Part shown: positions 34,111 through 41,892 of the stretch, piece by piece
Numbering within the stretch: position 1 is the stretch's first letter
Layout: every line of letters starts with the position of its first letter
Assembly (NCBI RefSeq): GCF_008065375.1
Contig: NZ_VJYI01000017.1
Coordinates: forward strand, 1-64,000
DNA length: 64,000 nt
Source: Nonomuraea sp. SYSU D8015
GTDB lineage: Bacteria > Actinomycetota > Actinomycetes > Streptosporangiales > Streptosporangiaceae
Direction: 5' to 3'
Program-made: the position numbers and the translations under genes
Notes under the pieces: generated by a model
What the model saw: only the letters and a program-made list of their open reading frames with translations
The model's database searches: none
Told to the model about the DNA's origin: nothing

Positions 34111-34134
34111 GTTTACGAACCACGATTCACTAAC
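34111..34134. promoter_or_regulatory. Possible TetR-family operator/promoter
   Basis: GTTTACGAACC followed by ACGATTCACTAAC, an AT-rich imperfect dyad just before the ribosome site of the TetR gene. Half-sites GTTxxxGAA / TTCxxxAAC are symmetrical, as expected of an autoregulatory TetR site. Confidence 0.45.
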
Positions 34135-34149
34135 GAGGGGGAGGCGATC

Positions 34150-34794
34150 ATGGGCAGGCCGCGCACGACCAGCGACGAGGCCATACTGCAGGCCGCCGCC
34201 CGCGCGGTCGGGCGGCACGGCCCGCAGGGCGTCACCCTGGCCGCGGTCGCCCAGGAGGCCGGGCTGTCCCCGGCCACGCTGGTGCAGCGGTTCGGCTCGA
34301 AGCGCGGGCTGCTGCTGGCGCTCGCCGGCCACTCCGCGGAGACCGTGCCCCTGCCGTTCCAGCGGGCCCGCGAGGTTCACGGCTCGCCGCTGGAGGCCCT
34401 GCACGCCGCGCTCGCCGAGCTGACGGAGGGCGTCTCCACACCGGAGGAGCTCGCCCACAGCCTCGGCTTCCTGCAGCTCGACCTGACCGACCCGGAGTTC
34501 CGCGGGCACGCCGCCGAGCACGCCCGCCGCACCCGCGACGAGATCGCCGGCCTGCTGTCCGCCGCCGTGGCGGCGGGGGAGCTGGCGGGCGAGGCGGACG
34601 TCGGACGGCTGGCCCGGGCGGTCCAGGTGACCTACAACGGCGTGCTCATCCTGTGGGCGCTGACCGGCGAGCGCCCTCTCGCCGAGGCCATGCGCGACGC
34701 CCTCGACGAGACGCTGCGGCCGCACCTGGCCGGCCGACCCTTCCACGACGCTCCCGTTGAAATCTGGACTGACACCCCCGGTGACAAGGGATGA
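34150..34794 (+). CDS. TetR-family transcriptional regulator
   Basis: Repressor-type protein of 214 residues with an N-terminal HTH (about 8-55: AILQAAARAVGRHGPQGVTL, VAQEAGLSPATLVQRFGSK) and a helical ligand domain (about 75-200). The ATG at 34150 is chosen because the strong GGGGGAGG lies 5-6 bases upstream and MGRPRT is a typical TetR beginning. The preceding 24 bases hold an operator-like dyad, so autoregulation is likely. It lies downstream of LysR and upstream of an ABC permease; neither is an evident target. Confidence 0.9.
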   Translation: MGRPRTTSDEAILQAAARAVGRHGPQGVTLAAVAQEAGLSPATLVQRFGSKRGLLLALAGHSAETVPLPFQRAREVHGSPLEALHAALAELTEGVSTPEELAHSLGFLQLDLTDPEFRGHAAEHARRTRDEIAGLLSAAVAAGELAGEADVGRLARAVQVTYNGVLILWALTGERPLAEAMRDALDETLRPHLAGRPFHDAPVEIWTDTPGDKG

Positions 34795-34856
34795 TCTGAA
34801 TGCTGACGACCCACCGGTCACCGGGCGAGCGGTGACCGCAAAGCATCGAGGTGCCC

Positions 34857-35750
34857 ATGAGCCAACTGGAAAACGCTTCCCCGGAGAGCGGGTCGCTGGC
34901 CGAGCTCGCCAAGAAGTACGGCCTCCGTCCTGCCATAGCACGCCCCCGGTTCCCCGTCTACCTGCGCCAGCTGTGGGAGCGGCGGCATTTCGTCCTGACG
35001 TACGCCACCTCGCGCAACGTCTCGAAATACTCCGGCTCGGCACTCGGCCAGCTGTGGCAGGTCATCACCCCGCTGCTCAACGCGGCCATCTACTACGTGA
35101 TGTTCGGCCTCATCCTGGGCGGCAGCAAGAACATCGACAACTACCCGGCCTTCCTGCTGACCGGCATGTTCGTGTTCACGTACACGCAGCGGACCGTCAC
35201 CGCGGGCGCCAAGTCGATCTCCGGCAACCTGTCGCTGATCCGGGCCCTGCACTTCCCGCGCGCCTCGCTGCCTTTGGCGTACACGATCCAGGAGCTCCAG
35301 CAGCTGGTGATCTCCATGGGGGTGCTCCTGGTCATCGTGGTGATCACCGGCGAGCTGCCCACCTGGTTCTGGCTCATGATCCCGGTGGTGCTGCTGCTGC
35401 AGACCCTCTTCAACATCGGGGCGGGGCTGATCCTGGCCAGGCTGGGCGCGTCCATGCGCGACCTCAACCAGCTGCTGCCGTTCATCATGCGGACCTGGCT
35501 GTACGCGTCGGGCGTCTTCTTCGCCATCCACGACAAGGTCGTCAACAGCGCGCAACTGCCCGAATGGGTGGCCACCGCCATGTACCTGAACCCGGCCGCC
35601 TCCTACATCGAGTGGATGCGCGACATCCTCATCGTCAAGCACACGCCGCCGCAGATGGTGTGGGTGTCGTGCCTGAGCTGGGCGGTGGCCGCGCTCGTCG
35701 TCGGCTCCTGGTACTTCTGGCGGGCGGAGGACCGGTACGGTCGCGGCTGA
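34857..35750 (+). CDS. ABC-2-type permease of polysaccharide/teichoic-acid export
   Basis: Integral membrane subunit of 297 residues. The N-terminal cytoplasmic segment (about 1-55) contains VYLRQLWERRHFVLTYATSR and a coupling helix. Six membrane segments follow (for example LWQVITPLLNAAIYYVMFGLI, FLLTGMFVFTY, LVISMGVLLVIVVIT, WLMIPVVLLLQTLFN, AVAALVVGSWYFW). Motifs such as SRNVSKYSGSALGQLW and YLNPAASYIEWMRD are those of TagG/Wzm-type permeases that export wall teichoic acid or O-polysaccharide. These need a TagH/Wzt ATPase, usually the next gene; none is found on either side. ATG 34857 (GAGGTG upstream) is chosen over GTG 34851. Confidence 0.9.
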   Translation: MSQLENASPESGSLAELAKKYGLRPAIARPRFPVYLRQLWERRHFVLTYATSRNVSKYSGSALGQLWQVITPLLNAAIYYVMFGLILGGSKNIDNYPAFLLTGMFVFTYTQRTVTAGAKSISGNLSLIRALHFPRASLPLAYTIQELQQLVISMGVLLVIVVITGELPTWFWLMIPVVLLLQTLFNIGAGLILARLGASMRDLNQLLPFIMRTWLYASGVFFAIHDKVVNSAQLPEWVATAMYLNPAASYIEWMRDILIVKHTPPQMVWVSCLSWAVAALVVGSWYFWRAEDRYGRG

Positions 35751-35804
35751 CGGCCGCCGGCCGGAGGCCGTGACCCCCGGCCGGGCCCCCATCAGGAGCC
35801 GCCG

Positions 35805-36779
35805 TCAGGAGCCGCCGCCTCCGCATCCGCCGCCGCCCCCGCAACCCCCGCCCCCGCCGCCTCCGCCGAAGTCACCGCCGCCGAAGGAGAAGCCGCCGCC
35901 TCCGCCGAAGTCGCTTCCGCCGTACGATCCGGTGTCGTAGACGGGGACGTACGAGGGGCCGTACGACCCGCAGTGGCCCGGGGCGCAGCACGCGGCGGTC
36001 CCGCCGGACGCGAGGTGGATCCGGGTGTCGCGCTGCAGCGTGTCGGCCAGCTGCCGGTCCGGCAGCTTGGTCAGCCCGTGCAGCGCCACCACCTTGATGT
36101 CGTCGGAGCTCGACCACGACCCGTCCGCCGACCCGCGCAGGTCCGCCTGCTCCAGCGCGGCCCTGCCGGCGTTCGTCAGCGGGTTCGTCATGGCGCGGCG
36201 CAGCCAGGCGTAGCAGGCCAAGCCCACGACCGCGGCGGCGGCCGCCATCACGGCCGCGCCGATCGGCCCGCGCAGGGCCAGGCCTGCCACGGCCACGATC
36301 GCCGCCAGCACGCCGAAGACCATCAGCAGCCTCGTACGCCGCCGCGCCCGCACCCGGTCGGCCGGCGACATCAGCAGGCCGTTCCGCCACAGCGGCGTGG
36401 TCAGCCGCCGCATCGCGTTGTCCGCGACCGTGCTGTGCCGTACCTGGGCCGTCGTGAGCCCGCCCGAAGCCTGCCTGACGTACTTGAAGGCCGCCCGCTC
36501 GATCGGCGTGTCGTCGTCCGGCCGGAAGCCCTGCACCGGCGTGACGACCCCTTCGCTCGACACCCGGATCCCGCCCTGCGCGACCAGCGACACGAGCGCC
36601 GTGTTGACGACCCGGCGGGGCCCGCCGGCCAGGTACGCCGCCTCATAGAGGTCGAGGGGATGGCGCGAGGCCGGAGCGGGAGCGGTCCGGGCGAGGACCA
36701 ATGCGAGCCGGGTCCTGATCGCGATGTACGCGACGAGCGCGAACAACACGATGGAGATCCCGTAGAAGACCTCGTGCAT
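35805..36779 (-). CDS. TIGR04222-type membrane protein with Gly/Cys-rich tail
   Basis: Membrane protein of 324 residues: one N-terminal segment (2-20), a cytoplasmic domain (about 40-135, LDLYEAAYLAGGPRRVVNTALV and VSLVAQGGIRV), a two-segment hairpin (about 148-190) and a second soluble domain. The tail from about 275 is extremely rich in glycine, with cysteines, serines and phenylalanines (GGSDFGGGGGFSFGGG, GCGGGGGCGGGGS). This matches the actinobacterial TIGR04222 family of unknown function, whose members share this low-complexity C-terminus. The tail is encoded by G/C-only codons and is prone to slippage, so the exact end may vary between strains. Confidence 0.9.
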   Translation of the reverse strand: MHEVFYGISIVLFALVAYIAIRTRLALVLARTAPAPASRHPLDLYEAAYLAGGPRRVVNTALVSLVAQGGIRVSSEGVVTPVQGFRPDDDTPIERAAFKYVRQASGGLTTAQVRHSTVADNAMRRLTTPLWRNGLLMSPADRVRARRRTRLLMVFGVLAAIVAVAGLALRGPIGAAVMAAAAAVVGLACYAWLRRAMTNPLTNAGRAALEQADLRGSADGSWSSSDDIKVVALHGLTKLPDRQLADTLQRDTRIHLASGGTAACCAPGHCGSYGPSYVPVYDTGSYGGSDFGGGGGFSFGGGDFGGGGGGGGCGGGGGCGGGGS

Positions 36780-36887
36780 GAGCGTCCCCCTTACTGACGA
36801 ATTTCCCGGATACCCCGTTTGGTCAAATGACGTTTCCGGCCGGAGCGGCGGTTCCCGGGAAAGTTGTCAAAATGAGCAAAAGGGGCC

Positions 36888-37600
36888 TCAGTTGCGGGCG
36901 CGCGCTTCTAAACGAGGGTGGAAATGGTCATTCTTACCGACCTTGATAAGCGTTTCGACGACCTTTCCCTTGAAGTTCACGATGCCGAACCCCTGGTCGG
37001 TGGGGGCGAGCAGATGGCGCTCGTCGTACCAGCCGAGCACCGGGCCCCGCGAAGAGCTGAAGGTGGTCTTGATGCGGGTGACGGCCTTTGCCGGTCGCCG
37101 TGTCTCACACGCAGGCCGCCTTCTCCAGTGAGGTGCAGGCGATGACGAAACGGCGGCCGGACGGGGTGAACGTGCCCCACGTCCGCGGCGGCCGGGCCGC
37201 GGACGTGCCAGGTCCACTGGAAGCCGCCGACGCCGTGCTCGAAGACGTTGACCAGCAGGTGCCGGCCGTCCGGCGACCAGGAGGGCGAGAGCGTGTCGAG
37301 GTAGGCGACGTTCCTCTTGGGGTCGAGCGCGACGGGCAGCTCGACCTCGCTTTTGCGGCCCGTCCGGCGGTCGGCGAACCGGACGCGCGGTGGCCGGCTA
37401 AGGTCCTTGAACAGGGTGGCCTGCCGGCGTTCGTCGGGAGACGGCCACGTCGCCCTCGGCCCAGACGAACGCCCTCTTCGCCGGGTCCCACGCCCGGGTC
37501 TTGCGGATGCCGATGGGGCCGTTGTACGAGGTGAACTGGACGGGCCGGTCGGCCAGGTTCGCCACCACCTTCGCCGAGCTGCTCGGCGGGCTGCCGCGCG
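36888..37600 (-). pseudogene. Broken secreted propeller-type (TolB/WD-like) protein
   Basis: Consecutive pieces in different minus-strand frames: VVANLADRPVQFTSYNGPIG and RAWDPAKRAFVWAEGD (near 37570-37440); RFADRRTGRKSEVELPVALD and TLSPSWSPDGRHLLVNVFEHG (near 37400-37210); FSSSRGPVLGWYDERHLLAP and GFGIVNFKGKVVETLI to the stop at 36888-36890. The SPSWSPDGRHLL motif is typical of TolB-like propellers. At least two frameshifts separate the parts and the front is missing, cut off at the VOC gene upstream. Not functional as read. Confidence 0.5.
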
Positions 37601-37670
37601 CCGGCCGGGATGAACGGATGGGGCCGGCGGGTTGAGTGCAGGGGACGATCATTTTCCGCGAAGGAGATCC

Positions 37671-38156
37671 ATGAGCACGCACACCGATCCGGCGGGCGGC
37701 CGCCCCGTCCGTCAGCTCCGCCTGGTGGTGGAGGCCGAGGACTACGAGGCCGCGCTGGCCTTCTACCGCGACGTCCTGGGGCTGCCCGAGCAGGCCGCGT
37801 TCTCCAGCGGAGACGGTGCCAGGGTGGCCATCCTGGACGCCGGGAGGGCCACCCTGGAGATCGCCAACCCGGCGCAGAAGAAAATGATCGACGAGGTGGA
37901 GGTGGGGCGGCAGGTGGCCCCGAAGATCCGGGTCGCATTCGAGGTGGACGACGCCCGGGGCACGACCGAGCGCCTGGTGTCCGCGGGCGCGACCGAGGTC
38001 GCCCCGCCCACGGTCACCCCGTGGCAGTCGCTGAACGCCCGCCTCGACGCCCCCGCCGGCCTCCACATCACCGTCTTCGAGGAACTGCGCACCTTGGCGG
38101 AACGCGAAACCCTGGACGGCTTCGCCACCGACGAGGACCGGCACCCGGACTCCTGA
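37671..38156 (+). CDS. VOC-family (glyoxalase/bleomycin-resistance fold) protein
   Basis: 161-residue protein of the vicinal-oxygen-chelate superfamily with two beta-alpha-beta-beta-beta modules: LRLVVEAEDYEAALAFYRDV to LEIANPAQ (about 14-68) and KIRVAFEVDDARGTTERLVS to HITVFEEL (about 83-143). Members bind a divalent metal and act as glyoxalases, dioxygenases or drug-binding proteins. The first-module metal ligand is not the usual His (LVV instead of HVxL), so the activity is uncertain. ATG 37671 has AAGGAG 4-5 bases upstream. Monocistronic. Confidence 0.88.
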   Translation: MSTHTDPAGGRPVRQLRLVVEAEDYEAALAFYRDVLGLPEQAAFSSGDGARVAILDAGRATLEIANPAQKKMIDEVEVGRQVAPKIRVAFEVDDARGTTERLVSAGATEVAPPTVTPWQSLNARLDAPAGLHITVFEELRTLAERETLDGFATDEDRHPDS

Positions 38157-38699
38157 CCCGCCTGCCCGGGATCGCCCCGCCCCCATGGCCCCGCCTCCAC
38201 CCGCCCCACTCCGGCCGGACCCGGCCGATCCGCCGCCCACCCGCCCGGATACGCCCTATTCGCCCACCCCGCCTGGACACGCGCCCCACGGGCTCGGCGG
38301 TCGCGTCGGTCTGGGGCGGGTTGTGTGGCGTCGGTCTGGGCGGTCGCGTCGGTCTGGGGCGGGTTGTGTGGCGTCGGTCTGGGCGGGTGGGTCGCGCTGG
38401 GCCCGGTCGTACCGCGCAGTCGGCGCCCAGCGGTCCAGCCACGGGGCTTCCTCGCCTTGGCGCGGGTGTCGCTGCGGCGGGGCCCTGCTTCGGGTGCGGG
38501 CCCCGCCGCACGGGCCCCGCCACCCGCCCGGCTGCGGTGCCGTCTCCGGCCGCGTGTCCTGTCTTCGGCGGGGGTCCTGTCTTCGCCGCGCGTCCTGCGG
38601 CCGCCGGCACGCTTCCGGGGCGTGTGACGGCCGGCAGCCCGCCGAGAAGGGCCCCGGCTCCTCCTTCCACGGGATGTCGTGAAGTGGAAGGGCGGTGGG
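38157..38699. other. Non-coding GC-rich region with tandem repeat
   Basis: No gene in 543 bases. The left part is rich in CCCGCC-type runs and the middle contains a perfect 43-bp duplication (38298-38383). Open frames here are long on several strands only because of extreme GC content. Confidence 0.5.
38298..38383. repeat. Perfect 43-bp tandem duplication
   Basis: The 43 bases at 38298-38340 are repeated exactly at 38341-38383. Each unit contains CGTCGGTCTGGG twice, so there is an inner half-repeat as well. Exact identity implies a recent duplication. Confidence 0.9.
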
Positions 38700-39611
38700 T
38701 CAGGAAGAAGTGGGGTGGGGGCGGCCTTGGGTCGGGGGGATGCCGTTGATGCGTTTGAAGGCGACGCTCAGCGAGAAGGCGTTGGCGTAGCCGACCTGAC
38801 GGGCGACGGCCGCCACCGTGGCGTCGCTCTCGCGCAGCAGGTCGGCCGCCAGCGCGATCCGCCAGCCGGTCAGATACCGCATCGGCGGCTCACCCACGTG
38901 CGCCGTGAACCGGCGGGTGAACGCGGCCCGCGACGTTCCCGTCCGGGACGCGAGCCCCGCGACCGTCCACGGATGGGCCGGATCGTCGTGCATCAGCCTG
39001 AGGGCACGGTCGACGACGGGATCGCCCGTCGGCCGGTACCAGGCCGGGGCACGGGCGCCCGGCCGGTCGAACCAGCTCCGGAGCGTGGCGCCCAGCAGCA
39101 GGTCGAGCAGCCGGTCGAGCACCACCTGCTGTCCCGGGACGTCGCTGGTCACCTCGCCGGTCGCCAGGTCCAGCAGCGGCCGCTGCCGATCGTCCCCGCC
39201 GACCACCAGCACCTGGGGGAGCGCCCGCAGCAGCCGCGCGCTGACGCCGCCGCCGTACGCGCCGCCGAGGAGGAGGGCGGTCGCATCCGGACGGTCGCCA
39301 CATGTGCGGGCGGCCAGCGGCCGGACGCCCTCGGCGCAGTAGCCGGAGGTCGTGACCACGTGTCGCGGCGGCGTGGACGGGTCGTCGGCGACGGTGAACT
39401 CCCCGCGGACGACCGCGACGTCCCCCGTGCCCAGCGACACCGGCGCATGGTCGTCACCGGGAACGAGCCACGCCCGGTGGCGCAGCATGGCGACCAGCGC
39501 CAGCGGCGCGTCCACGGCGAACCGCAGCGACCACGGCGGGTCCAGCACCGCCTGCCCGAACACGGCCCCCCGCGCCCGCACCCCGTCCATCAAGCGGGCC
39601 AGCACGTCCAC
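38700..39611 (-). CDS. AraC-family regulator with cupin-type sensor domain
   Basis: Transcriptional regulator of 303 residues. The N-terminal cupin_6 domain (about 1-180: DVLARLMDGVRARGAVFGQA, LVPGDDHAPVSLGTGDVAVV, PRHVVTTSGYC and LLLGGAY) is followed by a double HTH (about 195-300: WTVAGLASRTGTSRAAFTRR and VAAVARQVGYANAFSLSVAF). This type commonly controls a divergent NmrA- or SDR-type oxidoreductase gene, and an NmrA-like gene starts 343 bases away in the opposite direction, making it the probable target. The start is GTG at 39611. Confidence 0.9.
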   Translation of the reverse strand: MDVLARLMDGVRARGAVFGQAVLDPPWSLRFAVDAPLALVAMLRHRAWLVPGDDHAPVSLGTGDVAVVRGEFTVADDPSTPPRHVVTTSGYCAEGVRPLAARTCGDRPDATALLLGGAYGGGVSARLLRALPQVLVVGGDDRQRPLLDLATGEVTSDVPGQQVVLDRLLDLLLGATLRSWFDRPGARAPAWYRPTGDPVVDRALRLMHDDPAHPWTVAGLASRTGTSRAAFTRRFTAHVGEPPMRYLTGWRIALAADLLRESDATVAAVARQVGYANAFSLSVAFKRINGIPPTQGRPHPTSS

Positions 39612-39953
39612 GCCACCACCCTAGACGCCCGCAGATCACGCTCTGCCAGAGCCGCCGCCAAGACAGCTCGGACAGGCTTCGCCCTGACCGAGCCGCACCC
39701 GAGAAGGCCGCGGGTCTCGCCCTGCCCGACCTGCACCCGAGAGGGCTGCGGGTCGCGCCGTGCCCGGGCCGTAGGCAGAACGCCCTCTGGTCACATCCTG
39801 CCCGAACCGCACCTGAGTCGCCCGGAGATCACGTCCCGCCCCGAGACGCCCGGAAGGCGGCCACGGAAACGCGTACCGCCCCGAGACGCACGGACATGCG
39901 TGCGAGCCGCACAGGTATGGCCCGCGGCCCCGGCATGCCCGTTGACTTGCCCC
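39612..39953. other. Divergent region between araC-like and NmrA-like genes with degenerate 38-bp repeats
   Basis: Contains two 38-base units (39681-39718 and 39719-39756) identical at 32 of 38 positions, and a weaker third copy near 39797-39835. Repeated blocks in a divergent control region could be AraC-type binding sites (direct repeats), but they are longer than typical. Confidence 0.45.
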
Positions 39954-40799
39954 ATGACGATGCATTCGATTCTCGTGGTGGGCGGCACGGGCAAGACGGG
40001 CGGCCGGGTCGCCGCCGGATTGCGGGCGCGCGGGGCGGACGTCCGTGTGGCCGCCCGCTCTGCTGACGTGCGCTTCGACTGGAACGACCGTGCCACCTGG
40101 GACGCCGCCCTCGACGGCGTCGCGGCGGCGTACGTGGTGCCGCTCGACGGCGCGCTCCTCACCCGCCCCTTCGCCGAACGCGCCGCGCGTTTGGGCGTGG
40201 GCCGTCTCGTGTTGCTGTCGGGCCGCGGCGTGGACGTGCCGGGCTACGGGGACCCGTCCAGCGCCGTGGGCCGGACCCACGTCGACGGAGAGGACGCGGT
40301 ACGGAGCGGCGACGTGCCCTGGACGATCCTGCGGCCGGGCTGGTTCGCGCAGAACTTCAGCGAGGGCTTCTTCCGGGAGGCGGTCCTGGCCGGCGAGCTC
40401 AGGCTGCCCGCCGGGGACGGCGCGGCCAGTTTCGTGGACGCCGAGGACATCGCCGACGTGGCCGTGGCCGCCCTGACGGAGGACGGCCACGCCGGACGCA
40501 CGTACGAGCTGTCCGGCCCGCGCGCCCTCACCATGGCGGAGGCCGCCGCCGAGATCTCGGCCGTGACTGGCCGGAAGATCCGTTATGTCCCGCTGTCGCC
40601 CGACGAGTTCGTAGCCGAGCTGGTCGAGCAGGGATGGCCGGCCGGCGACGCCAAGGAGTACGCCGACGTGGTCGCCGCCATCCGGCTCGGCCTGGACGCC
40701 CACATCTCCGACGGCGTCCGGCACGCGCTCGGCAGGGACGCCCGCGACTTCACCGGCTTCGTCAGGGAAGCGGCCCGCTCCGGCGCCTGGCGGGCTTGA
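39954..40799 (+). CDS. NmrA-like NAD(P)-binding oxidoreductase
   Basis: 281-residue atypical short-chain dehydrogenase. The dinucleotide-binding motif is VVGGTGKTGGRVAAGL (about 8-23). Conserved LVLLSGRGV, the WTILRPGWFAQNFSEGFF substrate-side block and FVDAEDIADVAVAAL follow. The family binds NADP(H) and acts as a redox sensor or quinone/isoflavone-type reductase; the YxxxK catalytic pair is absent. ATG 39954 (second ATG two codons on) has no ribosome site. Likely regulated by the divergent AraC protein. Confidence 0.88.
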   Translation: MTMHSILVVGGTGKTGGRVAAGLRARGADVRVAARSADVRFDWNDRATWDAALDGVAAAYVVPLDGALLTRPFAERAARLGVGRLVLLSGRGVDVPGYGDPSSAVGRTHVDGEDAVRSGDVPWTILRPGWFAQNFSEGFFREAVLAGELRLPAGDGAASFVDAEDIADVAVAALTEDGHAGRTYELSGPRALTMAEAAAEISAVTGRKIRYVPLSPDEFVAELVEQGWPAGDAKEYADVVAAIRLGLDAHISDGVRHALGRDARDFTGFVREAARSGAWRA

Positions 40800-40834
40800 T
40801 CTAGAGCCGACTCGAGCTTCTAGGCTTGCCCGCC

Positions 40835-41892
40835 ATGACCATGCGCTATCGCACCCTGGGCGGCACCGGCATCGAGGTGAGCGTCCACTGCCTGGGCGCC
40901 ATGATGTTCGGCGCGGTCGGCAACCCCGATCACGACGACTGCGCCCGCATCATCCACCACGCCCTCGACGAGGGGATCAACTTCATCGACACGGCCGACA
41001 TGTACTCGGCCGGCGAGTCGGAGGAGATCGTCGGCAAGGCGCTGCGCGGGCGGCGCGACGACGTCGTCCTGGCCACCAAGGTGCACTTCCAGATGGGGCA
41101 GGGCCGCAACAGGAACGGGAACTCGCGGCGGTGGATCGTCAAGGAGGTCGAGGACAGTCTCCGGCGCCTCCAGACCGACTGGATCGACCTCTACCAGGTC
41201 CACCGCCCCGACCACACGACCGACGTCGAGGAGACCCTCGGCGCGCTGGGCGACCTGGTCGCCCAGGGCAAGATCCGCGCGTTCGGCTGCTCGACGTTCC
41301 CGGCCGAGGAGATCGTGGAGGCGCACCACGTGGCCGGACGGCGCAGGCTGCAGCGGTTCAGGACCGAGCAGCCGCCGTATTCGCTGCTCGACCGCCATCG
41401 CTTCGACCCGTCGATCCCCGAGAACGTCACCAAGCCGGAGGCGTCGAACGGCTCGCGGAGGTGGCCGAGGAGCTCGGGTGCACGTTGCCGGAGCTGGCCG
41501 TGGCGTTCCCCGCGACGCACCCCGCCGTCACGTCGGTGATCATCGGCCCGCGGACGATGGAGCAGGTGGACGCCACCCTCAAGGGCGCCTCGGTGACACT
41601 GGACGACGCGACGCTGGACCGCATCGACGAGATCGTGCCGCCGGGCACGAACCTGTACCAGCCGGACGGTGCCTGGCGGCCACCGGCGCTCGCCGACGTG
41701 GACGGGCCGCCGCCGCCCCCTCGCCGACCGCTCCGCCGGGTGACCGATCGCGCGCCGACCTCGCGGGCGGGCGGCCGATCTCGCGCCGACCTCTCGGGTG
41801 GGCGGCCGATCTCGCGCCGACCTCTCGGGCGGCCGGCCGATCCCGCGCCCCCTGCCCTGCCGGTCAACCGATCTCGCGGAGGCGTTCGGTGA
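40835..41892 (+). pseudogene. Aldo/keto reductase inactivated by deletion and frameshift
   Basis: The first 200 codons are a good AKR: YRTLGGTGIEVSVHCLGAMM, the catalytic D and Y in FIDTADMYSAGESEEIVGKAL, the lysine in VLATKVH and the His in YQVHRPD. After QPPYSLLDR about 45-50 residues normally present are missing. The text resumes at HRFDPSIPENVTKPEA and, near 41443, jumps frame to VERLAEVAEELGCTLPELAV, VTSVIIGPRTMEQ and LDRIDEIVPPGTN. The normal end is replaced by 31-bp repeats running to a stop at 41892, overlapping the 3' end of the sigma gene on the other strand. Missing barrel strands make activity unlikely. Confidence 0.8.
41745..41862. repeat. 31-bp tandem repeats between aldo/keto reductase and sigma genes
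   Basis: Units beginning CGATCTCGCGCCGACCTC start at about 41745, 41774, 41805 and 41836 (periods 29, 31, 31). The two middle units are almost identical; the outer ones are diverged. The array reaches the last codon region of the ECF sigma gene. Confidence 0.75.

Noticed and set aside
34150..35750. TetR and ABC permease as a drug-efflux operon
   Set aside because: The permease has TagG/Wzm polysaccharide-export motifs and no ATPase partner; a drug role is not supported.
41745..41862. 31-bp repeats considered as a CRISPR array
   Set aside because: The period equals the repeat itself, leaving no unique spacers; simple tandem array.
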